From positions 5,136,909 through 5,200,908 of the forward strand of contig CM077823.1 in assembly GCA_039720395.1 (NCBI GenBank): 64,000 nt of DNA. Reading direction: 5' to 3'. Of this stretch, positions 25,441 to 35,930 are shown piece after piece. The stretch is from Liquidambar formosana. Taxonomy: Eukaryota; Streptophyta; Magnoliopsida; Saxifragales; Altingiaceae. The notes beneath the pieces were generated by a model. It was not told where the DNA came from, ran no database searches, and worked only from the letters and a program-made list of their open reading frames with translations. Every line of letters starts with the position of its first letter. The stretch's first letter is position 1. The position numbers and the translations under genes were made by a program.

Positions 25441-28301
25441 TCCTTTCTTGGCCTCTTTTTTTTTTTTTTTTTTTCCTCGCTGGTTCTTAATATGGGACAC
25501 AATACTGGCACACCATGTGATTTTGAAGACCATTCATGCATGCGTAGTTCCTTCTTTCTTTAACTCTCAATTTAAAGTGGTTCATGATGCATGAAGTCAA
25601 GTTGATCGTTTTTGATGAGGTAAAAGATTGTATTAGAAAGAAAGGGGTTTAAACCCTCGTACATGAGACATATACGAGAGAAAAAACCGAAGCTCATAAG
25701 CAAAACGAGAGCCTCCCAAAAAACCACCACCACCCCCATCACCCTATTACATAGAAAGGGAGTCGACAAAAGCTAAAAAAGAAGGGTTACTCCCATCCAT
25801 GTAACTACACGACCACCAAAAAGAATTCGAGTTGATCTTAGGGGCTTTTGTTTGGGGATCAATGTAGTTACACTATTTTAAATCAGTGTAGACTTAATAA
25901 TTTAGGTGAAATATCCGTTATGCTCTGAATGTGCTTTTTCAGTATTCTCTTGGTGAAGAAAATTGTTGGTTGGTTGTTATATCTTTCAATCCTCTGTTTT
26001 TGTTGAGAATTTGCTGCAATAATCATAGGCATCAATTTTCAAAAAGGTAAAATATGCAATTCATATGGCATATTTGTGCATGTGATTCCTAATTTTTTTT
26101 TATTAGAACTGGGTGGCTCCATTGGCCAAGGAAAATAAGGGAAAAAAGAATATAAAGATCAGAAGATAGGAAAATTTGAGAAATTGGAAGGATATATAAA
26201 ATGAGAATTGTGCTTTTCTTTGGGTTATGGATCCAAATTTTAAAAAATATGTGAAAGATTTCCTGATTGTTTTGGAAATTGTATGTGGAGTTCAGAATAC
26301 CTGTAAATTTGAAAAATGTCCTGCCAACATGTGACTCCGCATATTTATTATTTTCATGTTGGACCTTGTTAGCTTATCCTTGTCTTTTGGAGCATTATAT
26401 CATTTTTTTTTGGCAGACCCTGTGCTATGCTCTTATATGGTCGATCTAACTTCTCATTTTATTTTACTTGTTTTCAATCATCTAGATATCCATAATTGAT
26501 TACCAGGGGAGATGATTGAAGTGTGGTGGTGACTAATCATGTGTTCTGTCTAATGGACAGTATGTATTAAGGGACACTGCAAAGAACACGACTGGCAAAG
26601 ACAAATCAACTTACATTCTGGTTCCCAAACGAGATGAGCAGCCGCTTTCTGATAAGTCTGTTACTTTAGCTGCTGTGGCTGGAACTGAAGCGTTTGAAGA
26701 GGATACTGGTATGGCCTGTAAATTGAATTCGGAATTATTCAGTGATGAGCTGTCATGCTTTGTCCTACTAAACTTTGTAACTTCAACACATTTATGAGAA
26801 AGCAAAATTTTTTTCCCCATATGTGTGTGTGTGTGTGTGCGCGCGTGTAAAGTTATGGTTTACAAAGACTGTGCAGTTGCTGGTCGACGGTGCCTGGAAT
26901 TTGGATGTATTATACCTTTTGTGGCTATTCATTTTTCTATTTTTCTTATGAGATGTTTATTACTGTAAAAGTTTAAATAATTCTGTTGTCTTGCATTCAT
27001 CCAATTTCTTCTGTACCCCTCTTCCTCTTTTGCGTTTGTGAAATTGTTCATGTGCTCATGATTCCTTGTTGGAGTTTTAACCTCAATTGAGCTAGAAGTG
27101 GAATTAATTTGTCACAGTTTAAAAACCACTCTGTAAAAATCTTTTTTTGATAAGCACTCTGTAAATTTTTTTAAAGATTTGTTTGTACAAATTGGTTTTC
27201 CATTTCTAATTACAAAGAAAAGGGAAATTTTGAGAAAGCACATTCAGGCTTAGGTTGTTCAAAAAAAAGAAGAAACAAGCACATTCGGGCTTAGTTTCTG
27301 AAGTTGTTTATTTTTATTTTTTAAACCACCATTTCTTTTAGAAAATGCTGTAGATTTCTTTTTGTACTAGCCAAAATTTTCCCATTTTTGTGGAAATGAA
27401 AACCATTTATAGTACCATGTTGTGAAATAACCGAACACACCCTAAGTTATAGAAGTTGAGGTAGTCTTTGGAATAGGAGATGGATTTGTTAGAAGTAGTA
27501 GAGATACTTCTCATTTCATCATTGATGTGTTGAGCTCACCCAAGACAGTGTTGGATCTTGGTATCTGATCAGGTCTTTACTCTGACCTGCAGATTCTTAC
27601 AAATCCAAGCAGACATTAGTTTTCTTGGTGTTTGAAAGTCAAAGTGTGCCATCCACGTGGATTCGAGAGTGACATGAGAAGATTTTTTGCATATGAAATG
27701 ATAATGATTTCTTAAATGAAATGTGATTAATTTAACTTGAGTGGATGGCTTGACAATGCCTTATTCATTTATTTGGGTGGGCTTCAATCACCTTGTCACC
27801 ATTCTGCTCAGCTTATGGCCATATCTAAATTATAGGTCTTGTCTTTCCTACATGGCATATCAAAGCCGCTGTCTCTTGTCTCACAAATTTGACCTATGCA
27901 TTGTTTTGCCTCTAATGTTGTGACACCTAGAATTTAGAACTTAGAACTTTTATCAATTCTATTGGTGCAATTATCTGTTGAGCATGACCAAATTATTTTA
28001 GTTGAATTTCTCTCATCAGACCTTATCAGCTAAACTTTATATATGGGCATGTTTTTGTTGATTGGCTAGCATTTTTCACCTTAAGCATAGTTGGAGTTAC
28101 AGTCCTATTATAATTATTTTCCTTCAACTTGACAGGCATGCATATGTCACATTGTGTATTTGTATCTTAGAATCACTTTTCCATCGATCCATCCTGTTCT
28201 AAACCATGGACACTCTGATATGCCTGCCTCAATATCAAGATGGGGCCTACTTGGGATCTTGCTCAATTGAGTTTAGTTAGAAGTCAAGTATGATTTTATC
28301 C

Positions 28302-28341
<40 letters not shown>

Positions 28342-28984
28342 GGGGGGGGAGGGGGGGGGGTTCCTATGCTGTTGGTTTAGTTTTATTTAAGTGTTGTTAG
28401 GTTTTATGGAGTAAGTGTTTGGGTAATTTTCTGTTTTGAGCTAGAATGTGATTACTTGGGTTGGGTCATGTATGGGCTTTGTTTCGTTTTTGTTTGTTTG
28501 TTTGTTTTTTTTTTTTTTTTTTTGTTTGTTGGGGGGGGGGGGGGGGGGGGGGGTTCCCTGAATTAGTGTAGGCCAGTTTTTGTTGGGTCTTTTCAGTTTT
28601 AGTTTAAGACTACTTGGTTTCCAAGGTTACTTGGCTTGTTTTCCAAGTTTGGTTGCTCTCCATGTTTGGGGCCTGTTTAAATGTTGTAGTGGCAGAATAC
28701 TTAAGTTGTTGAGGAGCTATGCTGGTGACAAAAAGAATTTGATAGTTTGTTATAGTGACCTATCTTTAGTTTTATGTGATATCTCTCTTTATAAGAAAAG
28801 AAATAAGTCCTTAATGTTTAATTGTTTAAATTTAAAGAAAAATATATTGAACATATGTTTCTCAGTTGATAATGGTCTGGTCAATTATTGTTTGACCTGA
28901 AATATGTGCTCTTCAAGTTTATAGCAAATCTTAAAAGAACCATATTAATTTGTTTCTCCTGCTGTGGATAAATTGTTTTTTCTT

Positions 28985-29025
<41 letters not shown>

Positions 29026-32000
29026 GTATATGTTATTTGTGTGTGAAATCCTTGGAGTCTCTTCATAAGCATTACTAATGTTGATTTTAATCAATTTGCT
29101 CCTCTTCATATGGGGAAACCAAACTTCTGTCTTCATATTTATCTCTAAGCTTGTTCACCACTAATGGTTCTGTTTCAGGAGTTTCCGGAACTGCTGATGC
29201 TGGGAAGAAGAAAGTTCTGCTTTTGAAAGGGAAAGAGAAAGAAATTTCTCATGTAAGTCTTTATTTCTTTTTTTTTTTTCCTTTTCCAGTGGCTCATTCT
29301 TCAGAGTATGTGGCATCTCATATACAAACTTATAGCAAGTTGCCCATCACCATAGTCCATGGTTAGGACTTAGGACCTAGGACCAAGTTGTATGGCACAG
29401 CAAGGTCCACCACCCTATACTCAACATAGGGATCAGACTAGGCTCTTATGTGGAGCTGACATGGCCAGCTACAAGTATAGCGAAATCAAGGCCCCTGGGT
29501 GCTTTCTTCTTAATTAAAGTAAGGTTTTTATTACTGTCTATCCTGCCATTGAGGTACCCCCGGCTATCCTGTCTTACTGATTCTCTTCCCAAACTAATTG
29601 TCCAAGAGAAGGTGTTGCTCATATTTTACAATAATGCTTCCATTTTCCTGGAGAGACAAATAAGATAGCCCGACACAGCGGCATCTTGATACCACCAGGA
29701 ACGGGAAAAACAAATTCCAAGGAATCAAAAAAATTTAAAAATTGGATCTATGTCCAACGGATCACACCTACCAAGAAAAAGCATTTTGTTTTGGTTCGAC
29801 CTGCAGTCACATATGAAATAGCGGACCCCTCCACACACCTGATCCAAACAAGTAGCATGGTGAATGGACCACTTACTGTTGGCCAATCTTATTGTTGAAT
29901 TAGGCCATATTTGCTTTTGTGCCACAATAATCTCATTACATGATCTATCATGTTGGCCAATCTTACTGTTGCTTGAGATTTGGATTTTAAATACCTAGTA
30001 CTATCTTTAAGTGTTTATTTATTTATCTTTTTCTTGATGACAAGGAAACCCTTTGGGCAATCCCCAGGCCCATATAATACCCCTCACCAGGTAAGTCCAA
30101 GGCCCATAAGAACCATGAAACCTTGTGTGGGTGGCCCAAAGGGGTTTAGCAAGAGTCAAACTTAGGACTTCTGCTTTTTGAGGCATAGTCCCTTGCCGAT
30201 CGGGCTACCCCTCGGGGTTTATTAACTCATGAATTTATGCATAAATTTTTGTTTTGATGATTCCATACCGTACTAGATTAATGTTCTATGTGATTCTTAA
30301 TGGTGGGCTATGGTGTGTGATTTTAGGGTTTGAATGATCGTAGGGGTTTATTAGTGTTTGTAGATGAATTAGGGTTGAAATAGGTCAAGGTTTAAGGGCA
30401 AGAAGTGGCTGGAATTTCATAAATGTCTTTTTTAATTTTTGGTTAACAACTATCTTAATATTTAGGATTTTAGGGTAAATATTTATGACAGCAATAGGAT
30501 TAGGGATTTAGGTTGACAAAACAAAGAAAATAGGGGCTGTCTGTGGACTAATTTGAAAACACTTCACTATAGAGAATTAAAGGAAAGAGAAGTAGTAATG
30601 GAAGAGAGAATTTAGGCAAACATGCCTGTAATAATCAAAACAAAACATTCAAAATATCATTAATTAAACTGTATTTTTGTTTGGTGCATTGATTGTTGTA
30701 TATATACTCGAGAAACCTTGCGAGGCAAGTAAAAATTTCTAAATATAAGTAACTAATATAGAAATTTACTATGATTGAGATTTTTCTAATATAGAAAGTT
30801 TTTGAACTTCTATTGGGGTTTCTAACCCAAGAAAATACTCCAAATTGAACTCAATTAGAAATTTAAACTCTAGAAGTCGAACCAATATATAAACTATATA
30901 ATAAGATTAGAAAATTTGTAATTTCTAGAATATCCCTAACCACGATTAGGAATTAAATTTTTTTTTTTTTTTTTTTTGATGAAGTAAATTTTATATAAAA
31001 AAAGGCTAAGCCCAAGTACATTAGACATATACAAGCACTCAATCAAAAAAAAGAAAGACCCCTTTTATAATATTAGCGAATCAACAAAATGTATAAAAGA
31101 CGGATTACACGTACTAGCATAACTAGAAAACCAAAAAAAAAAAAAGATTCTTTGTAAAAAGGGAGATTAGGACTTAATAAAACTAGCAAACTAAGGAACT
31201 AATGACTTAGACAACTACCATGGACACTTTCTTGTGGACCGAAAAGGCTTATTTGCTCGAATGGAACCTACAGCTTTAATTTTAAGCTTCCAAAGAGGTT
31301 ATTTCTTTTCTAACCAATTTGTCGTAGGGGTGTTCGTGGTTCGGTTTGGTTCGGTTTTAGGGTAAATTTCCAACCAAACCATAATACTTCGGTTTTGTTC
31401 TTATCAAACCAAAACCAAACCATACTATAAAAAAACCAAACCAAACCAAACCAAAAAATTTCGGTTTAGTTTGGTTTGGTTCGGTTCGGTTTCGGTTTTA
31501 ACCTATCAAGTAGCAACAAATCATCATGGATAATTGTTTACTCCTAATTAAATGGAAAAAATGACAATCCAAACTCCAAATAAAAATAGTTTTAATAAAA
31601 GCATGACATTAGCAACTAAAAAAGGCAATAAACATTGTATCAAAATGGAAACAGAGAGTGAGATGCGGTGAGTAGAGAGCGAGAGGCTGAGAGCGAAGTA
31701 GCAAACTTTAGTTTGATTGTTAACTCAGTAGGTTTTGTATTCCTACTACTGGTACTACCTATTTACCCTTGTTTGAATAGGAAATTTACGAACTAAGCTT
31801 TAATATATAACATATATATATATAAGATTCGGTTTTTTCAGTTTGGTTTGGTTTTTTAAAAATGAAAACCAAAACCAAACCAATTTAATTCGGTTTTCTA
31901 AAATTAGAACTAAAACCAAACCCAAGGAAAGAAAAACCAAACAACCAGCCGGTTTGGTTTGGTTCTTGGTTTTAACCTAAACCATGAACACCCCTAAGTT

Positions 32001-34858
32001 GTGGCTATCGTCTCTGATGCAGGACAGACAAGGGAAAATATTAAGGTTGAGGGTAGTAGGCTTGTTAAAGGTTTAGGGTGGTAATTGATTAAGCCTTTGA
32101 AGGTTGGAAGCTATTAAAACCCTAGATATAAGCTGCTGGAAATTCTGACAGTTGCTATTTCTCAGTCTAATTGCGACTACTTTAGGGTTTTGAATGATAG
32201 AGTTAACGTCTAAAGGTTATAAGGATTGAAAATAAGGTTATTGAAGGGTTTTAAAAAGAAAATACAGCGAAACAGAAAATAAAGAAAAGGAGAAGAAGAT
32301 TAAGAATAAGAAGAAGAAAAGAAGAAAAAGAAACCTAGGCAATCACACATTCACACCTAAGGTTTCCCAAGCAATCACACTCAGGAGAAGAATGCAATCA
32401 CACCCTCTTGAAAGCTTCAAAGCTGTAAATTCTCAATAATCTATTAGTCTTCCAAAAGAAAGACTTACAAGCCTACATATAGAGTTCTAATAAGACCTAG
32501 TCTGTGTAGAACAAAGAAATTAAGAAAATAGAAACTAACCATAATAGAAACATAAGATCTATTCCTTGTAGAACAAGGAAATAAGAAATTAGAAACTAAC
32601 CAAAAATAGAAAGTAGAAACTAATTAAAATGGAAAGTAGCTAACTAATTACTAATAGTAAATACCTACCTAATAACTATTAATTAGTTACCTAATATACC
32701 CCGATTTAGGAACTAACAAAAATTCCAATACAATGAATATCCCAAAGAAACCCACTTTCCCGTTTATTGCAAACGTGATCTGCATCGGTATTATTTGAAT
32801 TGGTTCATAATCTTACTCTTTTTCATCTTGATTCTTTTTTTATTTTTTACTTTACTATCTTATACAATAATTTAGGAGGAGGAAATTATTTTAAAAGAGT
32901 CATTTTTGGGTTTTTTAGAATACCTTCTAGATTTTTACAACTTTTTCTGATTAGCTAAATCTCTCTATTGTATGCTGCAAAACATTTAGTGTATGTTGTC
33001 AACTGCAAACATTCCATCAGTATTCTGTTGATACATATTGGTATGGGTCATTTGATCGATACAATTTTGGGGGAGAAGAGAGAAGGGGGGGGGGGGGGGG
33101 AATGAAAGTACAACAGAGGGTAACAGTTTTTCTGGAAAGAAGGAAGAGTAAAAGGATAGGTAAGTAAAGGCAGGGTAGCAGATTAAATCCATTGCTGGTT
33201 CATATACAAAGACAGTCAATGAGCCATAAGATTTCGAAGAAAATTCTTCTTATGTGAGGGCCCAACCTCTTTGCTAAAAAGACTGCTCTTGAATTTGCTG
33301 TACTCCTTGGCTTCCATAGTAAGTGGCATTAATGATTTAATCCTGTTTTAACTTTTCTACAACTTCCCAGACTTTGTTTCAAAACATAATGAATTGGTCT
33401 CCAAAATAGAAAGAGGATTCAAGTACAAAAGACTTCTCCAATCTGGAAGGTCAGCGTTAGAATCATGAAAAAAATAGTCTTTAATTAAATTTATTTGCAT
33501 GGTAGTATGCCATATCTGAATCAGCACATTTGCCTCTTTGCATATTTGGTTCATCCCTGTCATTGTGTTCTTTGTGAAGTTATTTATGATGATGTTCGAT
33601 GTGACGTTATTTAAGTACGTAATTTTTAAATCACATTTGTGCAACTTATTAGTGCTTGTATTTCTTGTATGATGATCTGTCTATACCTTGCGCAGGTGTC
33701 TGGTGGCATGTCACAGCAGCAGAGTGCAACATTTCCAGTTAAAAATTTAATGGGTTCGATTGTTCTCAAGCAGAATCAACGACGTGAAGGTAGTGGAAGG
33801 ATAATCAGAGGCATACTTCTGAACAAGGATGCACGTCCAAGTCAATCTTCCGTGGTCCAGTCTGAGCAGCGAATGCAGACCTCGAATTCAGAGAAGGACA
33901 AACGACCTCCTCGCTCCCCACATGTTCTATTGGTTTCGAAGGATGCAAATGGCGCTCCAGAAGAAAAGGTTGTTGGCAATGATGTGCATGGCTTTGGTAG
34001 TGAGAAGCAGGAAAAACGTAGGAACAAGGATAGACCTGATCGTGGTGTGTGGACTCCTCTCCGTCGTTCAGATGGATTGCATGCCAGTGATGAGTCTTTG
34101 TCATCCTCTACTTCTCAATCTACACAGTTACCTTTAGATTCCTCAGAAGGTATGGCCATTACTTAACTTAGATCTCGTCAATTAGTTATATTGGGGACGT
34201 GTTATAGTGCATGGTGATTGCACTAATAAATTGAATGAGCCTTACTCTCCCCAAACCAAGATAGTACACAAGTACACACAAAATAAAATAGGAAAACATA
34301 GAGATAATTGTGGTTTAATTGTCAGATTCCTATAAACCTGGATGCAGCTTGACATGTTTCTTGGTTCGGCATTGGTTGTAATGGGCCTTCTCTATATTGT
34401 CTTCCAGGAAGTCATGGAGAAATGAAAGTTGACATGTTGAGTGCAAGGAGTGGAGATGTCAAAAGTTTTGGAAGTGGACGTAGTAGTAATTCTTCTTTAG
34501 ATAATGGTTAGTTTTTTTCTTTTTGAACCTTAACTATGATCTTAGACATTGCCTATATGTGTGCCATAACTCACTGTGTATGCATTTTGTGCAGGCTCCC
34601 ATAAACATGGTCGCCGTGGACCAGCACATGGTGTGAAGGATGCTGATAGTTCTTCGATCATAAGCGAGGGGAAGCCTTTGAAAAGAGGAGCTCCTTCTGG
34701 CTACGGTTCCCATGAGGTTCTTGTGCTTATTTTTGGTGTCAAACCTGCACCTATATTTTCTATGTTTTGAGCATACATTGTGTGCTAATCAGTTTGTTTT
34801 CTTTTCAATATGTATGCAGAAACAAGTTTGGGTTCAGAAGTCAAGTTCTGGTTCTTAG
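13215..34858 (+). CDS. UPF3: UPF3, nonsense-mediated mRNA decay regulator, 12 coding exons
   Basis: UPF3 links exon-junction complexes to UPF2/UPF1 and so marks mRNAs with premature stops for decay; it shuttles between nucleus and cytoplasm. Coding exons: 13215-13354, 15178-15284, 15605-15700, 15795-15893, 16047-16126, 17528-17641, 26561-26708, 29179-29252, 33696-34149, 34408-34506, 34595-34716, 34820-34858 (stop TAG). All introns are GT-AG and all phases agree, giving 523 residues; plant UPF3 is usually near 480-520. The Smg4/UPF3 RRM-like domain fills about residues 1-170 ([52 protein letters not shown]). The middle is basic and low-complexity ([17 protein letters not shown]). Residues about 395-410 (RNKDRPDRG...) match the exon-junction-binding motif. 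The end, [12 protein letters not shown], is typical of plant UPF3. The start was chosen by the family N-terminus ([17 protein letters not shown]). Family assignment is very secure; exact splice sites are inferred from consensus and phase. Confidence 0.95.
13355..15177 (+). other. UPF3 intron 1 (1823 bp)
   Basis: T-rich intronic sequence. I see no transposon ends, no RNA gene and no coding similarity; short ORFs in it are noise. It begins GTTAGG and ends TTTGCAG. Confidence 0.8.
16127..17527 (+). other. UPF3 intron 5 (1401 bp) with internal duplications
   Basis: Contains two loose direct repeats (about 16243-16300 and 16778-16835, both starting TTAGTTCACATAGGC) and a clean tandem duplication near 17079-17230. 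No gene or transposon ends recognised. Confidence 0.75.
17079..17230. repeat. 76-bp tandem duplication in UPF3 intron 5
   Basis: The stretch starting GGGATTGCTTTACC at 17100 recurs at 17176 with almost no change through TTGCCAATAAA, so the period is 76 bp with two copies. A recent local duplication, probably neutral. Confidence 0.85.
18206..18239. repeat. (TA)n microsatellite
   Basis: About 16 TA units, preceded by TCTATCTATC repeats, within UPF3 intron 6. Confidence 0.9.
18430..18552 (+). mobile_element. LINE 3' tail
   Basis: GGACTTCATGTCCCTCTTG, then TTGATTAATATATA and GCTGATTAAAAAAAA, the usual end of plant L1 copies in this window (compare 21440-21535). Short and non-coding. Confidence 0.5.
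18740..20039 (+). pseudogene. Decayed LINE reverse transcriptase, 5' part
   Basis: Pieces in shifting frames match a plant LINE polymerase: [31 protein letters not shown] (the FIDLEKAYDRV block), LFVDGIFV (the FADDIVL catalytic block, here with GI in place of the second D) and [13 protein letters not shown] (the RWMCGHTR block near the C-terminus). Many stops and shifts; inactive. The C-terminal end continues after the hAT-like insertion, at 21048. Confidence 0.75.
20040..21039. mobile_element. hAT-like element rich in TATCGA motifs
   Basis: 1000 bp inserted in the LINE. Flanks ACTACAAG (20032-20039) and GCTACAAG (21040-21047) form an 8-bp duplication with one mismatch; ends CATAGTCTTAAAAAT and, reversed, CCAAGGACTTAAATAT. 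Both ends carry arrays of GATATATCG-like motifs. No transposase. Confidence 0.75.
21048..21190 (+). pseudogene. Decayed LINE, C-terminal end (continuation)
   Basis: Reads [18 protein letters not shown] then IDRAELCEK, the C-terminal VVRKD...DRAEWR block of the same LINE family, resuming just after the hAT-like insertion. This confirms the order of insertion: LINE first, then hAT. Confidence 0.7.
21191..21536 (+). mobile_element. 5'-truncated L1-type LINE
   Basis: Near 21220-21290 a frame reads [26 protein letters not shown], the conserved W-x-ERN zinc-region motif. A 3' UTR with GAGGACATCTTGTCCTC and a poly(A) run (21513-21536) follow. Confidence 0.75.
21633..21913. mobile_element. MITE with GGGCACGTTTGGTCAT ends
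   Basis: 281 bp with inverted ends GGGCACGTTTGGTCAT and ATGACCAAATGGGCTC. Flanks TAAACGAA and TAAAAATA match at only 5 of 8 positions, so the superfamily is uncertain. Confidence 0.6.
22152..22195. repeat. (CA)n microsatellite
   Basis: About 22 CA units in UPF3 intron 6. Confidence 0.95.
22267..22321 (+). mobile_element. 55-bp LINE tail with 21-bp target duplication
   Basis: Only a scrap of LINE 3' end (TTCGTTGCTGATCAAAAAAG) and poly(A), flanked by a 21-bp duplication beginning AGAGAATCTTGTTGG (22246-22266 and 22322-22342). An extreme 5' truncation by target-primed reverse transcription. Confidence 0.85.
23170..24652. mobile_element. MULE-like element with long inverted ends
   Basis: Ends of roughly 80 bp (CACTTTAGGGTCCGAAG... 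and, reversed, CACTTTAGGGTCCAAAG...) face each other. The interior (about 23860-24480) is unusually GC-rich, with long open minus-strand frames, and might be captured gene DNA; I do not recognise the protein. The left end seems truncated and no target duplication was found. Confidence 0.55.
25051..25335. mobile_element. Stowaway MITE
   Basis: 285 bp with CTCCCTCTGTCCCATTTTAT and the matching ATGGAGGGAG end, flanked by TA (25049-25050, 25336-25337). This is the classic Tc1/mariner Stowaway structure. Confidence 0.92.
25379..25437. repeat. (GA)n microsatellite
   Basis: About 29 GA units; the flanking minus-strand frames encode only serine-leucine runs and are not genes. Confidence 0.95.
25608..25860 (-). 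mobile_element. Probable LINE 3' tail, minus strand
   Basis: TTTTTGATGAGGTAAAAGATTGTATTAG near 25608 resembles the start (on +) of the tail at 30977. No coding match. Confidence 0.4.
26709..29178 (+). other. UPF3 intron 7 (2470 bp)
   Basis: Ordinary T-rich intron with a (GT)n run at 26822-26840, two long T-run plus G-run tracts (28308-28360 and 28507-28553) and a (CT)n tract at about 28988-29018. No transposon with clear ends and no gene seen. Confidence 0.8.
29660..29830 (+). pseudogene. rpoC2: Nuclear plastid DNA: fragment of rpoC2
   Basis: The frame reads [15 protein letters not shown], then [14 protein letters not shown] and [14 protein letters not shown], which I recognise as the plastid RNA polymerase beta'' subunit (rpoC2). 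It is only about 55 codons of a protein well over 1000 residues long. Reading frame is intact over the fragment, so the transfer may be fairly recent. It lies in intron 8 of UPF3, in the same orientation, and ends abruptly after EIAD. Confidence 0.85.
30030..30225 (-). mobile_element. tRNA-derived SINE
   Basis: On the minus strand an A-box-like GGTAGCCCGATCGGCAAGG (start near 30218) and a B-box-like AAGTTTGACTC (near 30160) lie about 40 bp apart, as in tRNA promoters, followed by a GC-rich body. T-rich sequence at 30010-30034 on + is the presumed tail. No exact target duplication found. Confidence 0.65.
30961..31160 (-). mobile_element. LINE 3' tail led by poly(T)
   Basis: A run of 17 T followed by GATGAAGTAAATTTTATATAAA is the reverse of a polyadenylated LINE end; non-coding. 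Confidence 0.5.
31325..31996. mobile_element. hAT-like element with GGTTTGGTT arrays
   Basis: 672 bp with ends TAGGGGTGTTCGTGGTTCGG and, reversed, TAGGGGTGTTCATGGTTTAGG. Flanks ATTTGTCG and AGTTGTGG match at 6 of 8 positions. Both ends hold arrays of GGTTTGGTT/AACCAAACC, giving long self-complementary stretches. No transposase. Confidence 0.75.
32005..32760 (-). mobile_element. LTR-like sequence, minus strand
   Basis: On the minus strand, CTATATGTAGGCTTG behind TGTTCTACACAGACTAGG resembles the TATA region of the LTR at 60770-61319. Ends are not visible. Confidence 0.35.
33696..34858 (+). other. UPF3: UPF3 exons 9-12: C-terminal region with exon-junction-binding motif
   Basis: Exon 9 (454 bp) is the longest coding exon. 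It carries [18 protein letters not shown] and, from 34020, [11 protein letters not shown], the region that in UPF3 proteins contacts the exon-junction complex. Exons 10 and 11 are serine/glycine-rich linkers. Exon 12 has only 12 codons and a TAG at 34856-34858. Introns 9, 10 and 11 are short (258, 88 and 103 bp) and repeat-free, in contrast to the 5' half of the gene. Confidence 0.92.
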
Positions 34859-35189
34859 TGTTCCAAAATTGGTAAGCTTTTTCCTTCTTTTTAAATATCT
34901 CATTTCCTTCTTGTCTGACATGTGGAGAGGAAAATATAGATGTTACACTCATTAATCAAAATGCTCAAGTGCCCAACAAATGCATTGAAATGGCCATTCA
35001 AAAATTTCTTATTAAGAACAAATAAATTATCTAGAAATTGTTTTATGTTTTAAAATATTTTTATTGGAAATTGATAGTTTGCATAAGTATGGTTTTTGGT
35101 GTCCAAATGTTGGATCTGTGTTAGAGAGAACATATTATGAAGCATCCCTTATGCATATTGAGCTCAATCTTAGTAATTTCCTTCATTGA

Positions 35190-35930
35190 TGAAAGGGTGA
35201 TTCCTTCTTCAAAATGGAATTAATGACATTCTTTATCAAGTGTGGTGGTGGAGGTTCTTTCTTCTTCACAATGGTATTAGGCATCACATCACCGATTAAA
35301 CTCCAATGCTGCTATGGAAATCTTTCCAAAGTAGCTGCTGACCACATAAAGAAACAACCTTTGAAGAAACTGAACTTCCAAATTTCCAAGGGAGCAAGAA
35401 GAACCCTCACTCAATTGGGGCTTGTAGGAGGAACTGACTGAATAGATCCTCGGGTCTTTCAAGGGCCCACCTCCTTAGACCCTCTGCCTCACGAATCAAT
35501 TTATAGTTGTGAATACAACCAGAAAGTCCTCTAGCTACCAAGCTCTAAATGTTGCAAGTTTCCATGGAAATGAGGACTCTACACAACCTATATGAAATAT
35601 AGGATCATCTTGGTATCATTCGCTCTCGCTAATGCTATAAAGATCCTGGTTTTGGCCTTTTTAAAGGGTATATTATCATATAGCACATCATCCCAAAAGT
35701 AAATATTTATCATGATACTCTACCATGAACTTTAACCCTTTACCAGAGGAAACCCGACGGTGGAAATTTCCCTTCGAAGGCCATACATCCTATGATGGGG
35801 TAAACCCTTTAAAGAGTCCCAAACCCTGCTAGCTTAGCAATACTTGGCCAACATCCCCTCCCTTCAATGCCTCCCCTTTTCTGTCCAAACCTCCAGGGCC
35901 ATGATGGTTGTCAATGTTTTGGATATATCA
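35190..35930 (-). pseudogene. Decayed L1-type LINE zinc-binding region
   Basis: Minus-strand pieces read FWDDVLYDNIPFKKAKTRIF, LEIWKFSFFKGCFFMW and LLWKDFH, matching the plant L1 block that follows the reverse transcriptase (PWKSIWK..VAFFVW..LGKILT). Frame breaks throughout. It sits inside the presumed 3' UTR intron of UPF3. Confidence 0.6.

Larger units (their letters stand above)
17642..26560 (+). other. UPF3 intron 6 (8919 bp), transposon-filled
   Basis: The largest intron. It holds, in order: a (TA)n tract, a LINE tail, a decayed LINE reverse transcriptase split by a 1.0-kb hAT-like element, an L1 end, a MITE, a (CA)n tract, a 55-bp LINE tail, a MULE-like element, a Stowaway MITE, a (GA)n tract and a minus-strand LINE tail. 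Splice sites are GTATCC and GGACAG. These parts are listed separately. Confidence 0.85.
29253..33695 (+). other. UPF3 intron 8 (4443 bp)
   Basis: Holds a plastid rpoC2 fragment, a minus-strand tRNA-type SINE, a poly(T)-led minus-strand LINE tail, a hAT-like element and LTR-like sequence, each listed separately. Splice sites are GTAAGT and GCGCAG. About 32770-33695 shows nothing recognisable except a G run near 33087-33100. Confidence 0.8.

Noticed and set aside
25312..25563. Frames encoding long SLSLSL or RERERE runs
   Set aside because: They only translate the (GA)n microsatellite.
33805..34104. Minus-strand and alternate-frame ORFs over 33800-34140
   Set aside because: Shadows of UPF3 exon 9 in other frames.
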